Counted from the first letter of the stretch, positions 1 to 7,556 are shown. The stretch is DNA of 30,685 nt from Candidatus Neomicrothrix sp. UBA7884 (GCA_002501135.1 DLRQ01000069.1:1-30685), one strand, 5' to 3'. Numbers and translations are program-made. Notes: a model not told the origin generated them from the letters alone.

Positions 1-831
1 CTGGCCGGTGGTGTTGGTTCCGATAGGGGGTCCCTGGACGATCGTGCCGGTGTCGACCGTGAGCACACCGTCGACCACGGACATGGCGAACCTGTCCATG
101 CCCCTCGGTGCCGGACCACCACGCTTCTCTCCGACCTGATTGAACTGGGAGCCGTGGCATGGGCACTCGAACCACTGCGAAGACACGCATTCGGGCACCC
201 GGCAGCCCAGGTGGGGGCACTTCTGGTACAGGGCGACGACGCCGCTCTCGAACCCGCTCTCGACTCCGGAGGCCATGCCTGCCAACTCTGGTGAGGAGTA
301 TGCGGCACGTGCCTTCTCGACGGCGCCGTTCGGGTATGCGGTGATCCACATACGGCCCTCGGGTCTGTAGACGAAGCCGTTCTTGTCCTTAATCTCGGCA
401 AGCAGCTCGATCATGTTGCCGACCTTGATCTTGGAGCCGAAGCCGCTGACACCCTGTGGCCAGAGGAAGGCGATGCATGCGCCACCAAAGCCGGAGAGGC
501 CGAGTCCCATCATGCCGACGATGCTGCGGTTGAAGAACTGCCGGCGGGAAACGCCCAGGGCCAGCGGGTCGGGCGCCACGAAAGGTTCGGCGGGTGCCGA
601 CTCGACTACCGGTACCTCTTCGACCTTTCGGGCTGCAACGGCCTCCTGTTCCACCTGCCGGCCGGTCGGAGCGGCACCGGTTTCGCCTGCCTCAAGGTTG
701 GGGTTGGCCCTGTCACCGCGACGGGCCTCGCGGGACAGACCAGCTGCCTTTTGTTCACGTCGCCGGGAGGTTCCGACCAACAGCGCCCCTGCGAGCACCA
801 CAAGAACGACGATGGGGATTACGACTACCAC
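1..831 (-). CDS. petC: Rieske iron-sulfur protein of a cytochrome bc/b6f-type complex (3' end beyond window)
   Basis: This is the high-potential [2Fe-2S] subunit that takes electrons from quinol and passes them to a c-type cytochrome. Of 277 visible codons, box I CPHLGC gives C205 and H207 as cluster ligands and box II CPCHGS gives C223 and H226, with C210/C225 as the disulfide pair. A first membrane helix (about residues 2-20) precedes a charged linker. A second helix (about 102-125) follows SRRQFF, a twin-arginine-like motif. The extra N-terminal helix is typical of actinobacterial Rieske proteins. The GTG start at 831 is fixed by an in-frame TGA six bases upstream and a GGGAG Shine-Dalgarno seven bases before it. 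It is the last visible gene of the operon, 53 bases after the subunit-IV gene. The stop codon is not in the window, although the sequence after box II suggests the end is close. Confidence 0.93.
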   Translation of the reverse strand, partial: MVVVIPIVVLVVLAGALLVGTSRRREQKAAGLSREARRGDRANPNLEAGETGAAPTGRQVEQEAVAARKVEEVPVVESAPAEPFVAPDPLALGVSRRQFFNRSIVGMMGLGLSGFGGACIAFLWPQGVSGFGSKIKVGNMIELLAEIKDKNGFVYRPEGRMWITAYPNGAVEKARAAYSSPELAGMASGVESGFESGVVALYQKCPHLGCRVPECVSSQWFECPCHGSQFNQVGEKRGGPAPRGMDRFAMSVVDGVLTVDTGTIVQGPPIGTNTTGQ

Positions 832-884
832 GGATCAGCTCCCGGGGTTCCGGCCTGAGGGCGCGAGGGGGGTGGGCATGGACA

Positions 885-1631
885 TCACAGCTCGAAGAAC
901 AGGCCGCTGTTCCACGGAAAGATGAAGTTGAAGCCGGGGCCACGGAAGAACGAGCCGATCATTACGAGGACGGCCCAGAACATGAGGTGGACGGTCATCA
1001 GCGAGATGGCGAACTTGCGGTCCTCGGGTGCCTTGGATGGATTCTTGTCGATGTAGGGCGCCATCACCAGGAGGATGAGACCGATGCCGGGGATCGTCAC
1101 GCCAGCCACCATCGGGTGGAACATGGTGAGCATCTCCTGGAGACCGAGAAAGTACCAGGGCGCCTTGGACGGGTTGGGGGTCTGGTTGAAGTTGGCCAGG
1201 TCGAGCAGGGGTGCGTTCACGAAGATCGAGAACAACAACGTGAACAGGGTTACTGCAAGCGCTGCAAGAAACTCAGCCACCAGCAGGTGGGGCCAGACGT
1301 GCACCTTGTCCTGTGGAACAGACTTGGTGTCTTGAATCGAACCTGACTTAACGACTGTCAGGAGGCGCTGGTTGTGCCCGTCAGGACCGCTGCCAGGCGT
1401 GGGCGCTCCGCCACCGCCCGGAGCCGGATCGGCCCCCGGAGCCGGTTGGTTGGCTGCCGCCTTGCTGCGGTCAAGAAGATGGACCGGGATCCGGCCCTCG
1501 GTCGACTCGCCGCCGGGTGCTGTCGCCTCGGTTGAGCCCGCCTCGGCCGGCTTGTCGGCGCCGGCCGCGCCTGCGGCCTTCTGGCGGGCCTCTTCGGCAC
1601 GCTTGCGGAGGTGTTCGGGGATTTCAGTCAT
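885..1631 (-). CDS. petD: Cytochrome b C-terminal / subunit IV-like protein
   Basis: This 248-residue protein corresponds to the C-terminal half of mitochondrial cytochrome b or to subunit IV of b6f, which completes the quinol-oxidising site. Residues from about 105 on give three hydrophobic helices. NPSKAPWYFLGLQEML at about 152-167 resembles the PDPTLRAKWYFLP / PEWY-type region of subunit IV. Residues 1-100 form an unusual hydrophilic tail rich in Ala, Pro and Gly. It begins MTEIPEHLRKRAEEAR and contains a second, related segment, IPVHLLDRSKAA, at 48-59. The divergent cytochrome c begins with almost the same residues. The start is ATG 1631 with AGGGA eight bases upstream, 15 bases after the cytochrome b6-like gene. 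Function is well supported; the role of the tail is unknown. Confidence 0.9.
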   Translation of the reverse strand: MTEIPEHLRKRAEEARQKAAGAAGADKPAEAGSTEATAPGGESTEGRIPVHLLDRSKAAANQPAPGADPAPGGGGAPTPGSGPDGHNQRLLTVVKSGSIQDTKSVPQDKVHVWPHLLVAEFLAALAVTLFTLLFSIFVNAPLLDLANFNQTPNPSKAPWYFLGLQEMLTMFHPMVAGVTIPGIGLILLVMAPYIDKNPSKAPEDRKFAISLMTVHLMFWAVLVMIGSFFRGPGFNFIFPWNSGLFFEL

Positions 1632-1646
1632 CGTCGTGTCCCTGGC

Positions 1647-2414
1647 CTAGAGCGGTCCGGAGATGCCGCCGTCCTTACGGACGCGCCAGAAGTGGATTGC
1701 CATGAAGATCACCGTCACAAAGGGCAGCATCAGCACGTGGAGTACGTACCAGCGCAGCAGGGTGTCGGTTCCGATCTCGACCCCTCCGAGGAGGACGAAC
1801 CTGACCTGTGACCCGAACACCGGCGTGAAGCCCATCATGTTGGTACCGACGGTCACCGCCCAGAGGGCCAGCTGGTCCCAAGGCAGGAGGTACCCGGTAA
1901 AGGAGAGCAGCAGGGTGAGCTGCAGCAGCATCACGCCGATCACCCAGTTGAACTCGCGGGGCGGCTTGTAGGCGCCGTGGTAGAAGACCCTGGCCATGTG
2001 GAGGAATACCGAGAGGACCATGAGGTGGGCGGCCCACCGGTGCATGTTTCGCACCAGAAGGCCGAAGCCGACAGCCGTGTGGAGGGTCAGGATGTCATCC
2101 CACGCCTGAGCCGCCGTCGGCCGGTAGAAGAACATCAGGAAGATGCCGGTGACCGTGAGCAGGATGAACAGGAAGAAACTCAACCCGCCCAGGCAGAGCG
2201 TGTAGCTCACCTTGACAGCGTGCCTCTTCACCTTCACCGGGTGCAGGTGGTAGAGGACGCTGTTCATGATCACGTATGACCGGTTCCGGGGGCTGTCGCT
2301 GTAGCCCTTGCGGAAGATGGAACCGGGCCTGAAGATGGATCCCCAGGCCTGTGATCCCTGAACGCGCTCTGCCAGCGCCTGTCCGGTCGGCTTGCTGCCG
2401 TTGCTATCGGCCAC
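1647..2414 (-). CDS. petB: Cytochrome b6-like protein (N-terminal cytochrome b)
   Basis: This membrane dihaem cytochrome cycles electrons between the two quinone sites. Its 255 residues form four helices. Haem histidines are H125 and H139 (14 apart) and H226 and H241 (15 apart), the spacing of chloroplast b6. C74 lies in LCLGGLSF, aligned with the b6 YCLGG cysteine that covalently binds the extra haem c_n. LLPWDQ at 176-181 is the usual motif after helix C. Together with the separate subunit-IV gene this marks a split, b6f-like arrangement rather than the fused cytochrome b of mitochondria-type bc1. The start is GTG 2414, with AGGAG about ten bases upstream. It follows the ferredoxin gene after 65 bases. 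Family assignment is firm; haem c_n attachment is inferred from one residue. Confidence 0.93.
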   Translation of the reverse strand: MADSNGSKPTGQALAERVQGSQAWGSIFRPGSIFRKGYSDSPRNRSYVIMNSVLYHLHPVKVKRHAVKVSYTLCLGGLSFFLFILLTVTGIFLMFFYRPTAAQAWDDILTLHTAVGFGLLVRNMHRWAAHLMVLSVFLHMARVFYHGAYKPPREFNWVIGVMLLQLTLLLSFTGYLLPWDQLALWAVTVGTNMMGFTPVFGSQVRFVLLGGVEIGTDTLLRWYVLHVLMLPFVTVIFMAIHFWRVRKDGGISGPL

Positions 2415-2479
2415 TGTCGTCGCTCTCCTGTGAACCTGTGTGGGTGTTCGTGTTTCGCATTGTTCCCGCCTGTCGCCGA

Positions 2480-2896
2480 TCAGCCGAGGCGCATGCCGTA
2501 GCCGTAGCCGTGGCTGTTGGCGCGCTGGTGGGCGTCGCCGTCTGCCGGTGGGTCACTCATCTTTCCGAGGATGATGACACCGGTGGGGCAGCGGTCGACA
2601 CACAGGGCGCAGCGGGTACAGACGTCGTCGTCGATGGTGAAGATGACGTTGTCGCTGGGGTCTTCGCCGGGCATTCCGGTTCCGACGGCCTCGGCAATGG
2701 CGTCGGGGCTGACCATGTGGATGCACTTCCAGGGGCAGATGTCGACACATCCCTCGCACATGATGCATTCGGACTGGTCAATGTGGATGAACTGCTTGAG
2801 CTTCACCGCCGTTGCCATCCAGGCGGCGTCCACCTCGCGTAGCGAGTAGTCGTCGACGAAGGTCGGGGGAGCCGGGTTGGCGTCAATGACGCTCAT
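2480..2896 (-). CDS. Ferredoxin with two [4Fe-4S] motifs, in the cytochrome b operon
   Basis: This 138-residue soluble protein has two classical cluster motifs: CIMCEGCVDIC at C44, C47, C50 and C54, and CTRCALCVDRC at C93, C96, C99 and C103. The 38-residue insertion between them is longer than in minimal bacterial ferredoxins. An extra cysteine, C58, lies in CPWKC. The C-terminal tail is His/Gly/Tyr-rich. ATG 2896 overlaps the TGA of the upstream membrane-protein gene as ATGA, so translation is probably coupled and this start is preferred over longer in-frame versions. Its place between the three-helix protein and cytochrome b suggests it delivers electrons to, or receives them from, that complex. 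The direction cannot be told from sequence. It could instead be an integral electron-transfer subunit. Confidence 0.9.
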   Translation of the reverse strand: MSVIDANPAPPTFVDDYSLREVDAAWMATAVKLKQFIHIDQSECIMCEGCVDICPWKCIHMVSPDAIAEAVGTGMPGEDPSDNVIFTIDDDVCTRCALCVDRCPTGVIILGKMSDPPADGDAHQRANSHGYGYGMRLG

Positions 2897-3348
2897 GTGC
2901 CGGCCCCCTCGCGTACAAGCGGTCGGCCGTATTCGGAGGTGGGTGTGGGCTCGGCAACCTCTGCACCCCGGTTCTGCCACTTCTTCCAGAGCACTGCGTT
3001 ACCGCCGATGCCCACGAGGTAGATGAGCACGGCTACGACATCGCGGATCACCTGGTAGGTCATGGTGAAGGGAAGAGCCCACTCGACAATGCCCTGTTCG
3101 CCCGTCCACGGCAGCGACGGCCCGACGAGGAAGCGGTCGGGGCGCCAGTTGAGTTCGCTGTCTGCCCATGTCAACCACTGGTGGGGGACGACTCCGTAGA
3201 CCCAGAACATGATCATGAAGACGTAGGTGGCGAAGAGCATGGCCTCGCCCCAAGTGAAGTCCTTGTCGGCGGGGCAGCGGTCACGGTATACACCGGCACC
3301 GGCAACCATGAGACCCAGCACGATGACGGATACAACGAACGCGACCAT
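2893..3348 (-). CDS. Three-helix membrane protein heading the cytochrome b operon, function unknown
   Basis: The protein has 151 residues with hydrophobic segments at about 2-20, 33-53 and 96-118. Between the second and third lies a Trp/Pro-rich loop (VVPHQWLTWADSELNWRPD) that looks like a conserved functional region. No cofactor motif is visible. ATG 3348 has GAGGAG about ten bases upstream. The gene is first in the operon and ends with an ATGA overlap into the ferredoxin gene, so its product is probably made in step with the ferredoxin. I infer a membrane anchor or assembly role for the ferredoxin or quinol complex, but I do not recognise the family. The divergent intergenic region upstream holds a Rex-operator-like site. 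Confidence 0.8.
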   Translation of the reverse strand: MVAFVVSVIVLGLMVAGAGVYRDRCPADKDFTWGEAMLFATYVFMIMFWVYGVVPHQWLTWADSELNWRPDRFLVGPSLPWTGEQGIVEWALPFTMTYQVIRDVVAVLIYLVGIGGNAVLWKKWQNRGAEVAEPTPTSEYGRPLVREGAGT

Positions 3349-3399
3349 CGTTCAGGCTCCTCCTCGGCAGGTCTCGGCGACTGGGTGGTTACAGCGACT

Positions 3400-3417
3400 T
3401 AGTGAAGTGATGCACAA
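3400..3417 (-). promoter_or_regulatory. rex box: Candidate Rex operator before the cytochrome b/Rieske operon
   Basis: Read on the minus strand the 18 bases are TTGTGCATCACTTCACTA. They match 12 of the 14 fixed positions of the Rex consensus TTGTGAANNNNTTCACAA. The site overlaps a possible -35 (TTGTGC) followed after 18 bases by a weak -10 (TGTAAC, 3393-3388), about 40 bases before the operon's start codon. A repressor bound here would block the promoter. The rex gene itself lies about 10 kb away in this window. Confidence 0.6.
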
Positions 3418-3675
3418 GCGCTGTACCCGCCCCATGTTAGTAGGTGGTCCAGGGACTCCGCGACCCTCCGTTGATCCCGTCGTGGCACCCCTGCACAGAC
3501 GCTGTGTCTACCACGCCGAGCACGTTGCGACTACCCGGGCATGCAGCAGCTGGCTTGTCCGGATCAGTGCCGGACGACCTACAGTGCCAGCTAGCCTGCA
3601 CCTGTCCGACCAGATGTCGGTGTCGGGCCAACCGCACACCGCTGAACTGAACACCACGTCGCCCCGGAGGCCACG
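3418..3675. promoter_or_regulatory. Divergent regulatory region between the cytochrome b operon and cytochrome c
   Basis: No gene is seen in the 327-base gap 3349-3675, of which this is the larger part. It contains CACAG-acg-CTGTG at 3493-3505, a compact inverted repeat. A second inverted repeat, GTCCG-N9-CGGAC, lies at 3557-3575. TACAGT at 3580-3585 is a good -10 hexamer for cytochrome c, with TTGTCC at 3555-3560 as a loosely spaced -35. That would give an mRNA leader of roughly 85 bases. The second repeat falls in the promoter spacer and could be an operator, but nothing here identifies the protein that would bind it. Confidence 0.35.
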
Positions 3676-4449
3676 TTGACTGAGATCCCCGAGCACCTCC
3701 TGAAACGCTCCCGTCAGGCGCGCGGCTCCACCGCCAACGAACCGGCGGACAAGGCCGCTGACCCAACTCCGGCAACTGGAGCCGCTTCGGCCCCGCCCAC
3801 CGCCGAGACACCCAGCGCACCTGAGCCGGCTGAGCCCCCTGCCGCACCGGTGGCCCCGTACAACGCCGCAGCTAACGACCGCGGGAAGATCCCGTGGTGG
3901 GCTGCAAGTGCACTGATCCTGCTGCCGATCTGGGCAATCACCTACGTAGGAACCCTTGAACGGCCCCCCGAGTCAGGCTCAGCCGGACTTCTCGCCGACG
4001 GCACCCATGTCTACGAGGCACATTGTGCCGCCTGCCACGGAGCCGGTGGTGAGGGTGGTGCCGGACCGGCAATGACCGACGGTGAGGTGCTCGCCACGTT
4101 CCCGACCGCTGCCGAACACATCGTCTGGGTCGCATCTGGATCAACTGGCGTCGGCCTCGGAAACCCATACGGCAACGATGCTGCCGGCCGGGTGGTGGCT
4201 GGCGGAATGCCCGGCTTCGCTGACGCCCTTACAACAGAGGAGTTGATCGGGGTGGTGCTCTACGAGCGTGCCCACCTCAGCCACTCCGAATTCGACGAAG
4301 GCCTTGCCGATGCCATGGACGAGGCCATCCACTCTGGCGACCTGGACCTCGAGGGTCACCTCAATCCTGAAACGGTCACCGTCGACGAGGTTCTAGACCT
4401 GTTGCGGTTGGCGTCGTTCGGCACAGACGACCAGTTGGCCAACGGCTGA
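3676..4449 (+). CDS. Membrane-anchored monohaem cytochrome c
   Basis: The 257-residue protein carries CAACH (C117, C120, H121) for one covalent haem c and M178 in GGMPGF as the likely second axial ligand. One helix (about 72-92) anchors it, with the cytochrome domain outside the cell. Residues 1-65 are a Pro/Ala-rich cytoplasmic tail starting MTEIPEHLLKRSRQAR, nearly the same opening as the subunit-IV protein of the divergent operon. The start is TTG 3676 with GGAGG five bases upstream. After the cytochrome domain comes an acidic C-terminal extension of about 55 residues. It is the natural electron acceptor for the neighbouring Rieske protein. I cannot tell whether it passes electrons directly to a terminal oxidase. 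Confidence 0.9.
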   Translation: MTEIPEHLLKRSRQARGSTANEPADKAADPTPATGAASAPPTAETPSAPEPAEPPAAPVAPYNAAANDRGKIPWWAASALILLPIWAITYVGTLERPPESGSAGLLADGTHVYEAHCAACHGAGGEGGAGPAMTDGEVLATFPTAAEHIVWVASGSTGVGLGNPYGNDAAGRVVAGGMPGFADALTTEELIGVVLYERAHLSHSEFDEGLADAMDEAIHSGDLDLEGHLNPETVTVDEVLDLLRLASFGTDDQLANG

Positions 4450-4482
4450 GCCAGTGACAGGCACTCCTGTCAGGAGGCCGAG

Positions 4483-4521
4483 ATGATCACCGCTGACCTA
4501 CGTTTCCCCGGCCATGCTTGA
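4483..4521 (+). CDS. 12-codon leader ORF overlapping the next gene's start
   Basis: MITADLRFPGHA has a strong CAGGAGG Shine-Dalgarno five bases before its ATG. Its stop overlaps the downstream start as ATGCTTGA. The downstream flavoprotein gene has no ribosome-binding site of its own and no alternative ATG, GTG or TTG start upstream in its frame. Translation of this mini-ORF therefore probably delivers ribosomes to it by termination-reinitiation. The peptide itself may have no function. The reading is based only on sequence geometry. Confidence 0.5.
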   Translation: MITADLRFPGHA

Positions 4522-5863
4522 CCACGTCCACGACCTGTTGGTCATCGGCGGTGGACCCGCAGGTGCAGCAACCGCCTACTGGGCAGCCAGCGCAGGCCTT
4601 GACACGGTCGTTGTCGAACGCAAGGTGTTCCCACGTGAGAAGACCTGTGGCGATGCCCTTACACCGCGGGCGGTCCACCAGTTGGAGGCGATGGGGCTTG
4701 GCGAGCACCTTGAGCGCTACCACCGCTTCGATGGGCTGCGGGTCGTCGCCCATGAGCGCACCCTTGAGATGGGATGGCCCGACCATCCCGTATTCCCGTC
4801 CTACGGCTATGTGGTGCGGCGCTCCGACCTGGACACCTTCGTCGCCCGCCACGCCGTGCTCGCAGGAGCGACCCTGCTCGAGGGAACAGACGCCGTCAGG
4901 CCCATCGAGGCCGACAGTCCCGTCAACGGTTCCAGCCATACGCAGTCCGGCCGCATCTCGGGTGCAATCGTGGTCGACCGGGAAACCGGTGTCGAAAGGC
5001 CCATCCATGCCCGCTTCGTGGTCGTAGCCGACGGTGCCAACTCCCGCTTCGGTCGGGCGCTTGGAACTTCACGCGATCGCTCCTACCCGATGGGTATGGC
5101 CATCCGGGGTTACTTCGAGAGCCCAATGCATGACGATCCGTGGATCGAGTCCGCGCTTGACGTCCGGGACCGCGGGGGCGCCACCATGCCCGGGTACGGG
5201 TGGATCTTCCCGGTCGGCGACGGCACCATCAACGTCGGCATTGGCCTGCTCTCGACCTTCCGCGACTACCGGTCGGTGAACACCACCCACCTTTTCGAGG
5301 AGTTTGCCTGCACCCTCCCGAGCCACTGGCAGATCGACCCCACCAGACCACTTGCCGCCCCAACCGGTGGTCGGCTGCCGATGGCAGGATCTGTCGGCCC
5401 CAAGGCCGGCCCCAACTGGCTGCTGGTAGGTGACGCGGCAGGCTCGGTAAACCCCTTCAACGGCGAGGGAATCGATTACGCCTTCGAGACGGGCCGCCTC
5501 GCCGCCGGGCTGATCGGTGAGGCTGCCGCACGAGGCGATTCGGTACTTGCCCGCTACCCGGGGATGCTCGATGACGAGTACGGGACGTACTTCAAGATGG
5601 CCCGCATCTTCGCCAGGGTTATCGGCAGCCCTGCCCTGATTCGGGAGCTGACAAGGGTCGGCATGCGCTCCCAGCCACTGATGGAGTGGGCACTGCGGGT
5701 CATGGCCAACCTCCTCCGCGACGGCGAGATCGGCTATTCCGAGACCGCCTACAGGGCACTGGCTGCAGCCGTTCGGATAGTGCCGGACAGGTACGCCCAG
5801 ATACCACCTCAGGCTCCCTCAACTGCATCTGATTTTCGACCACCTGAGGCCCGGGTCGGTTGA
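4514..5863 (+). CDS. Geranylgeranyl reductase family FAD enzyme, probable menaquinone reductase
   Basis: This 449-residue flavoprotein has an N-terminal FAD dinucleotide motif (VIGGGPAGAATAYW, residues 10-23), the family CGDAL motif near residue 44, GWIFPVGDGTINVGIGLL in the middle and a second FAD motif, VGDAAGSVNPFNGEGIDYA. Family members saturate double bonds of isoprenoid chains: geranylgeranyl-diphosphate or chlorophyll in phototrophs, archaeal lipids, and in actinobacteria the menaquinone side chain (MenJ). In a cluster of quinol-oxidising subunits, menaquinone is the most sensible substrate, but this is inferred. ATG 4514 is the only usable start and lacks its own Shine-Dalgarno, since the preceding mini-ORF overlaps it. 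The gene lies 64 bases after cytochrome c. Confidence 0.85.
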   Translation: MLDHVHDLLVIGGGPAGAATAYWAASAGLDTVVVERKVFPREKTCGDALTPRAVHQLEAMGLGEHLERYHRFDGLRVVAHERTLEMGWPDHPVFPSYGYVVRRSDLDTFVARHAVLAGATLLEGTDAVRPIEADSPVNGSSHTQSGRISGAIVVDRETGVERPIHARFVVVADGANSRFGRALGTSRDRSYPMGMAIRGYFESPMHDDPWIESALDVRDRGGATMPGYGWIFPVGDGTINVGIGLLSTFRDYRSVNTTHLFEEFACTLPSHWQIDPTRPLAAPTGGRLPMAGSVGPKAGPNWLLVGDAAGSVNPFNGEGIDYAFETGRLAAGLIGEAAARGDSVLARYPGMLDDEYGTYFKMARIFARVIGSPALIRELTRVGMRSQPLMEWALRVMANLLRDGEIGYSETAYRALAAAVRIVPDRYAQIPPQAPSTASDFRPPEARVG

Positions 5864-5894
5864 TGCCGCACGGTCCGGTACCTGAGCAGGGAGA

Positions 5895-7535
5895 ATGTCA
5901 CTCGTGACCGGATCTGAAATCGCCGGCGGAACCGCCTGGTCGGACCTTGAACGACACCGCGACCAACTGGTCCGCGGATCACTCCGTGACCTGTTCGCAG
6001 CCGACCCGGAGCGCGGTGAGACGCTGGCGGTCAGCGTGGGCGATCTGTGGGTCGACTACTCGAAACACCCGATCACCGACAAGACCATCTCCCTGCTTGT
6101 CGACCTCGCTTCACAGCTGGACGTGCCCGGTTTCATCGGGCGAATGCTGTCGGGTGGAAGGGTCAACACGACCGAGGACAGGGCGGCCCTCCACACTGCT
6201 CTACGGGCACCGGCTGGCACAACCATCGTTGTCGATGGAACCAACGTGGTTCCCGGCGTCGAAGAAACCCTGGGTCGGATGGCTGATGTCACCGACCGCC
6301 TGCGTACCGGTCGGATGTCTGGTGCCACCGGAAGGCCGATCACGGCCATAGTGAGCCTTGGCATCGGCGGTTCGCACCTGGGACCGTCCATGGCGACGGC
6401 GGCACTGGCGCACCTCGCCCACCCGGAGCTTGACATTCGCTTCGCGTCAAACCTTGACGGTGTCGAGATTGAGAGAGCCCTCGATGGCCTGGACCCGACC
6501 ACGACATTGATCCTGATCTGCTCCAAGACATTCACCACCGCCGAGACGATGGTCGCGGCTGAAACCGCCCGGGCATGGCTTGTAGATGGGGTTGGCAACG
6601 ACGTGTCAGCCCATATGGCCGCCGCCACAGCTGCAACAGGTCTCGCAGCAGGCTTCGGGGTCGACCCCGAACTCACCTTTCATGTCCCAGACTGGGTTGG
6701 GGGCCGCTTCTCACTGCCGTCAGCAGTCGGCCTGAGCGTGATGGCATCAGTCGGCCCTGACGCCTTTGCCGAAATGCTCGCCGGTATGAGGGTCGTAGAC
6801 GAACACCTAGCCTCGTCCACCCCGGATTCGAACGGACCGATGCTGCTGGGGCTGCTCGATGTGTGGCACAGGTCCTTCCTGGGGTCATCGTCGCTGGCGG
6901 TGGTGCCCTACAGCAGCCAACTAGGCGGGTTTCCACCGTGGCTCCAGCAGGTCTCGATGGAGAGCCTCGGCAAGCGGGCCGGCACCGACGGTGGCCTCGT
7001 CGCCGGACAGACAGGTCCGGTGGTCTGGGGTGCTGCCGGTACAGACGGCCAGCACGCCTTCTTCCAGATGCTCCACCAGGGCACCGACGTGGTCCCGTGC
7101 GACCTGATCGGCTTCGCCCGTCCGCTGGCTGACCCGCGCCTCGCCCACCACGATGCCCTGATGGCGAACCTGTTCGCTCAGGCCGAGGCACTGGCCTTCG
7201 GCCTGACCGCCGACGAGGCGGCCGCCACCGGGGTGCCACCTGACCTGGTGACCCACCGCACCTTCCCCGGTGACCGACCAAGCACCACGATCCTGGCTCC
7301 CGAGTTGACGCCATCGGTTCTCGGGCAACTGGTTGCCCTCTACGAACACCGCACCGTTGTCGCCGGTGCCATCTGGGGTGTCAATCCGTTCGACCAGTGG
7401 GGCGTCGAGCTGGGCAAGTCCCTGTCGGTACGCATTGCCGGCGAACTCGAGGGCGACGAGGGCCGTCTGGCACATGACTCCTCGACCAACTCCCTGATCA
7501 AGCGCTACCTGAAACTGCGGGGCCGCTCCGGCTGA
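5895..7535 (+). CDS. pgi: Glucose-6-phosphate isomerase
   Basis: It interconverts glucose-6-phosphate and fructose-6-phosphate in the cytoplasm. The protein is 546 residues, the usual bacterial length. Family signatures include IVSLGIGGSHLGPSMA in the first sugar isomerase domain, PDWVGGRFSLPSAVGL, QQVSMESLGKR with the catalytic Glu, and GVNPFDQWGVELGK near the end. The AGGGAG ribosome site ends one base before ATG 5895 but ten bases before an in-frame GTG at 5904. The true start may therefore be 5904, giving 543 residues. It follows the flavoprotein gene by 31 bases and may be co-transcribed. It converges with hemL, whose stop lies 21 bases away; no clear terminator hairpin is seen between them. 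Confidence 0.95.
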   Translation: MSLVTGSEIAGGTAWSDLERHRDQLVRGSLRDLFAADPERGETLAVSVGDLWVDYSKHPITDKTISLLVDLASQLDVPGFIGRMLSGGRVNTTEDRAALHTALRAPAGTTIVVDGTNVVPGVEETLGRMADVTDRLRTGRMSGATGRPITAIVSLGIGGSHLGPSMATAALAHLAHPELDIRFASNLDGVEIERALDGLDPTTTLILICSKTFTTAETMVAAETARAWLVDGVGNDVSAHMAAATAATGLAAGFGVDPELTFHVPDWVGGRFSLPSAVGLSVMASVGPDAFAEMLAGMRVVDEHLASSTPDSNGPMLLGLLDVWHRSFLGSSSLAVVPYSSQLGGFPPWLQQVSMESLGKRAGTDGGLVAGQTGPVVWGAAGTDGQHAFFQMLHQGTDVVPCDLIGFARPLADPRLAHHDALMANLFAQAEALAFGLTADEAAATGVPPDLVTHRTFPGDRPSTTILAPELTPSVLGQLVALYEHRTVVAGAIWGVNPFDQWGVELGKSLSVRIAGELEGDEGRLAHDSSTNSLIKRYLKLRGRSG

Positions 7536-7556
7536 CCGCCCCCGACCATCCGCTGT

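Noticed and set aside
140..1346. Rightward ORFs opposite the Rieske and subunit-IV genes
   Set aside because: They are low-complexity shadows of genes whose cofactor motifs are clear on the minus strand.
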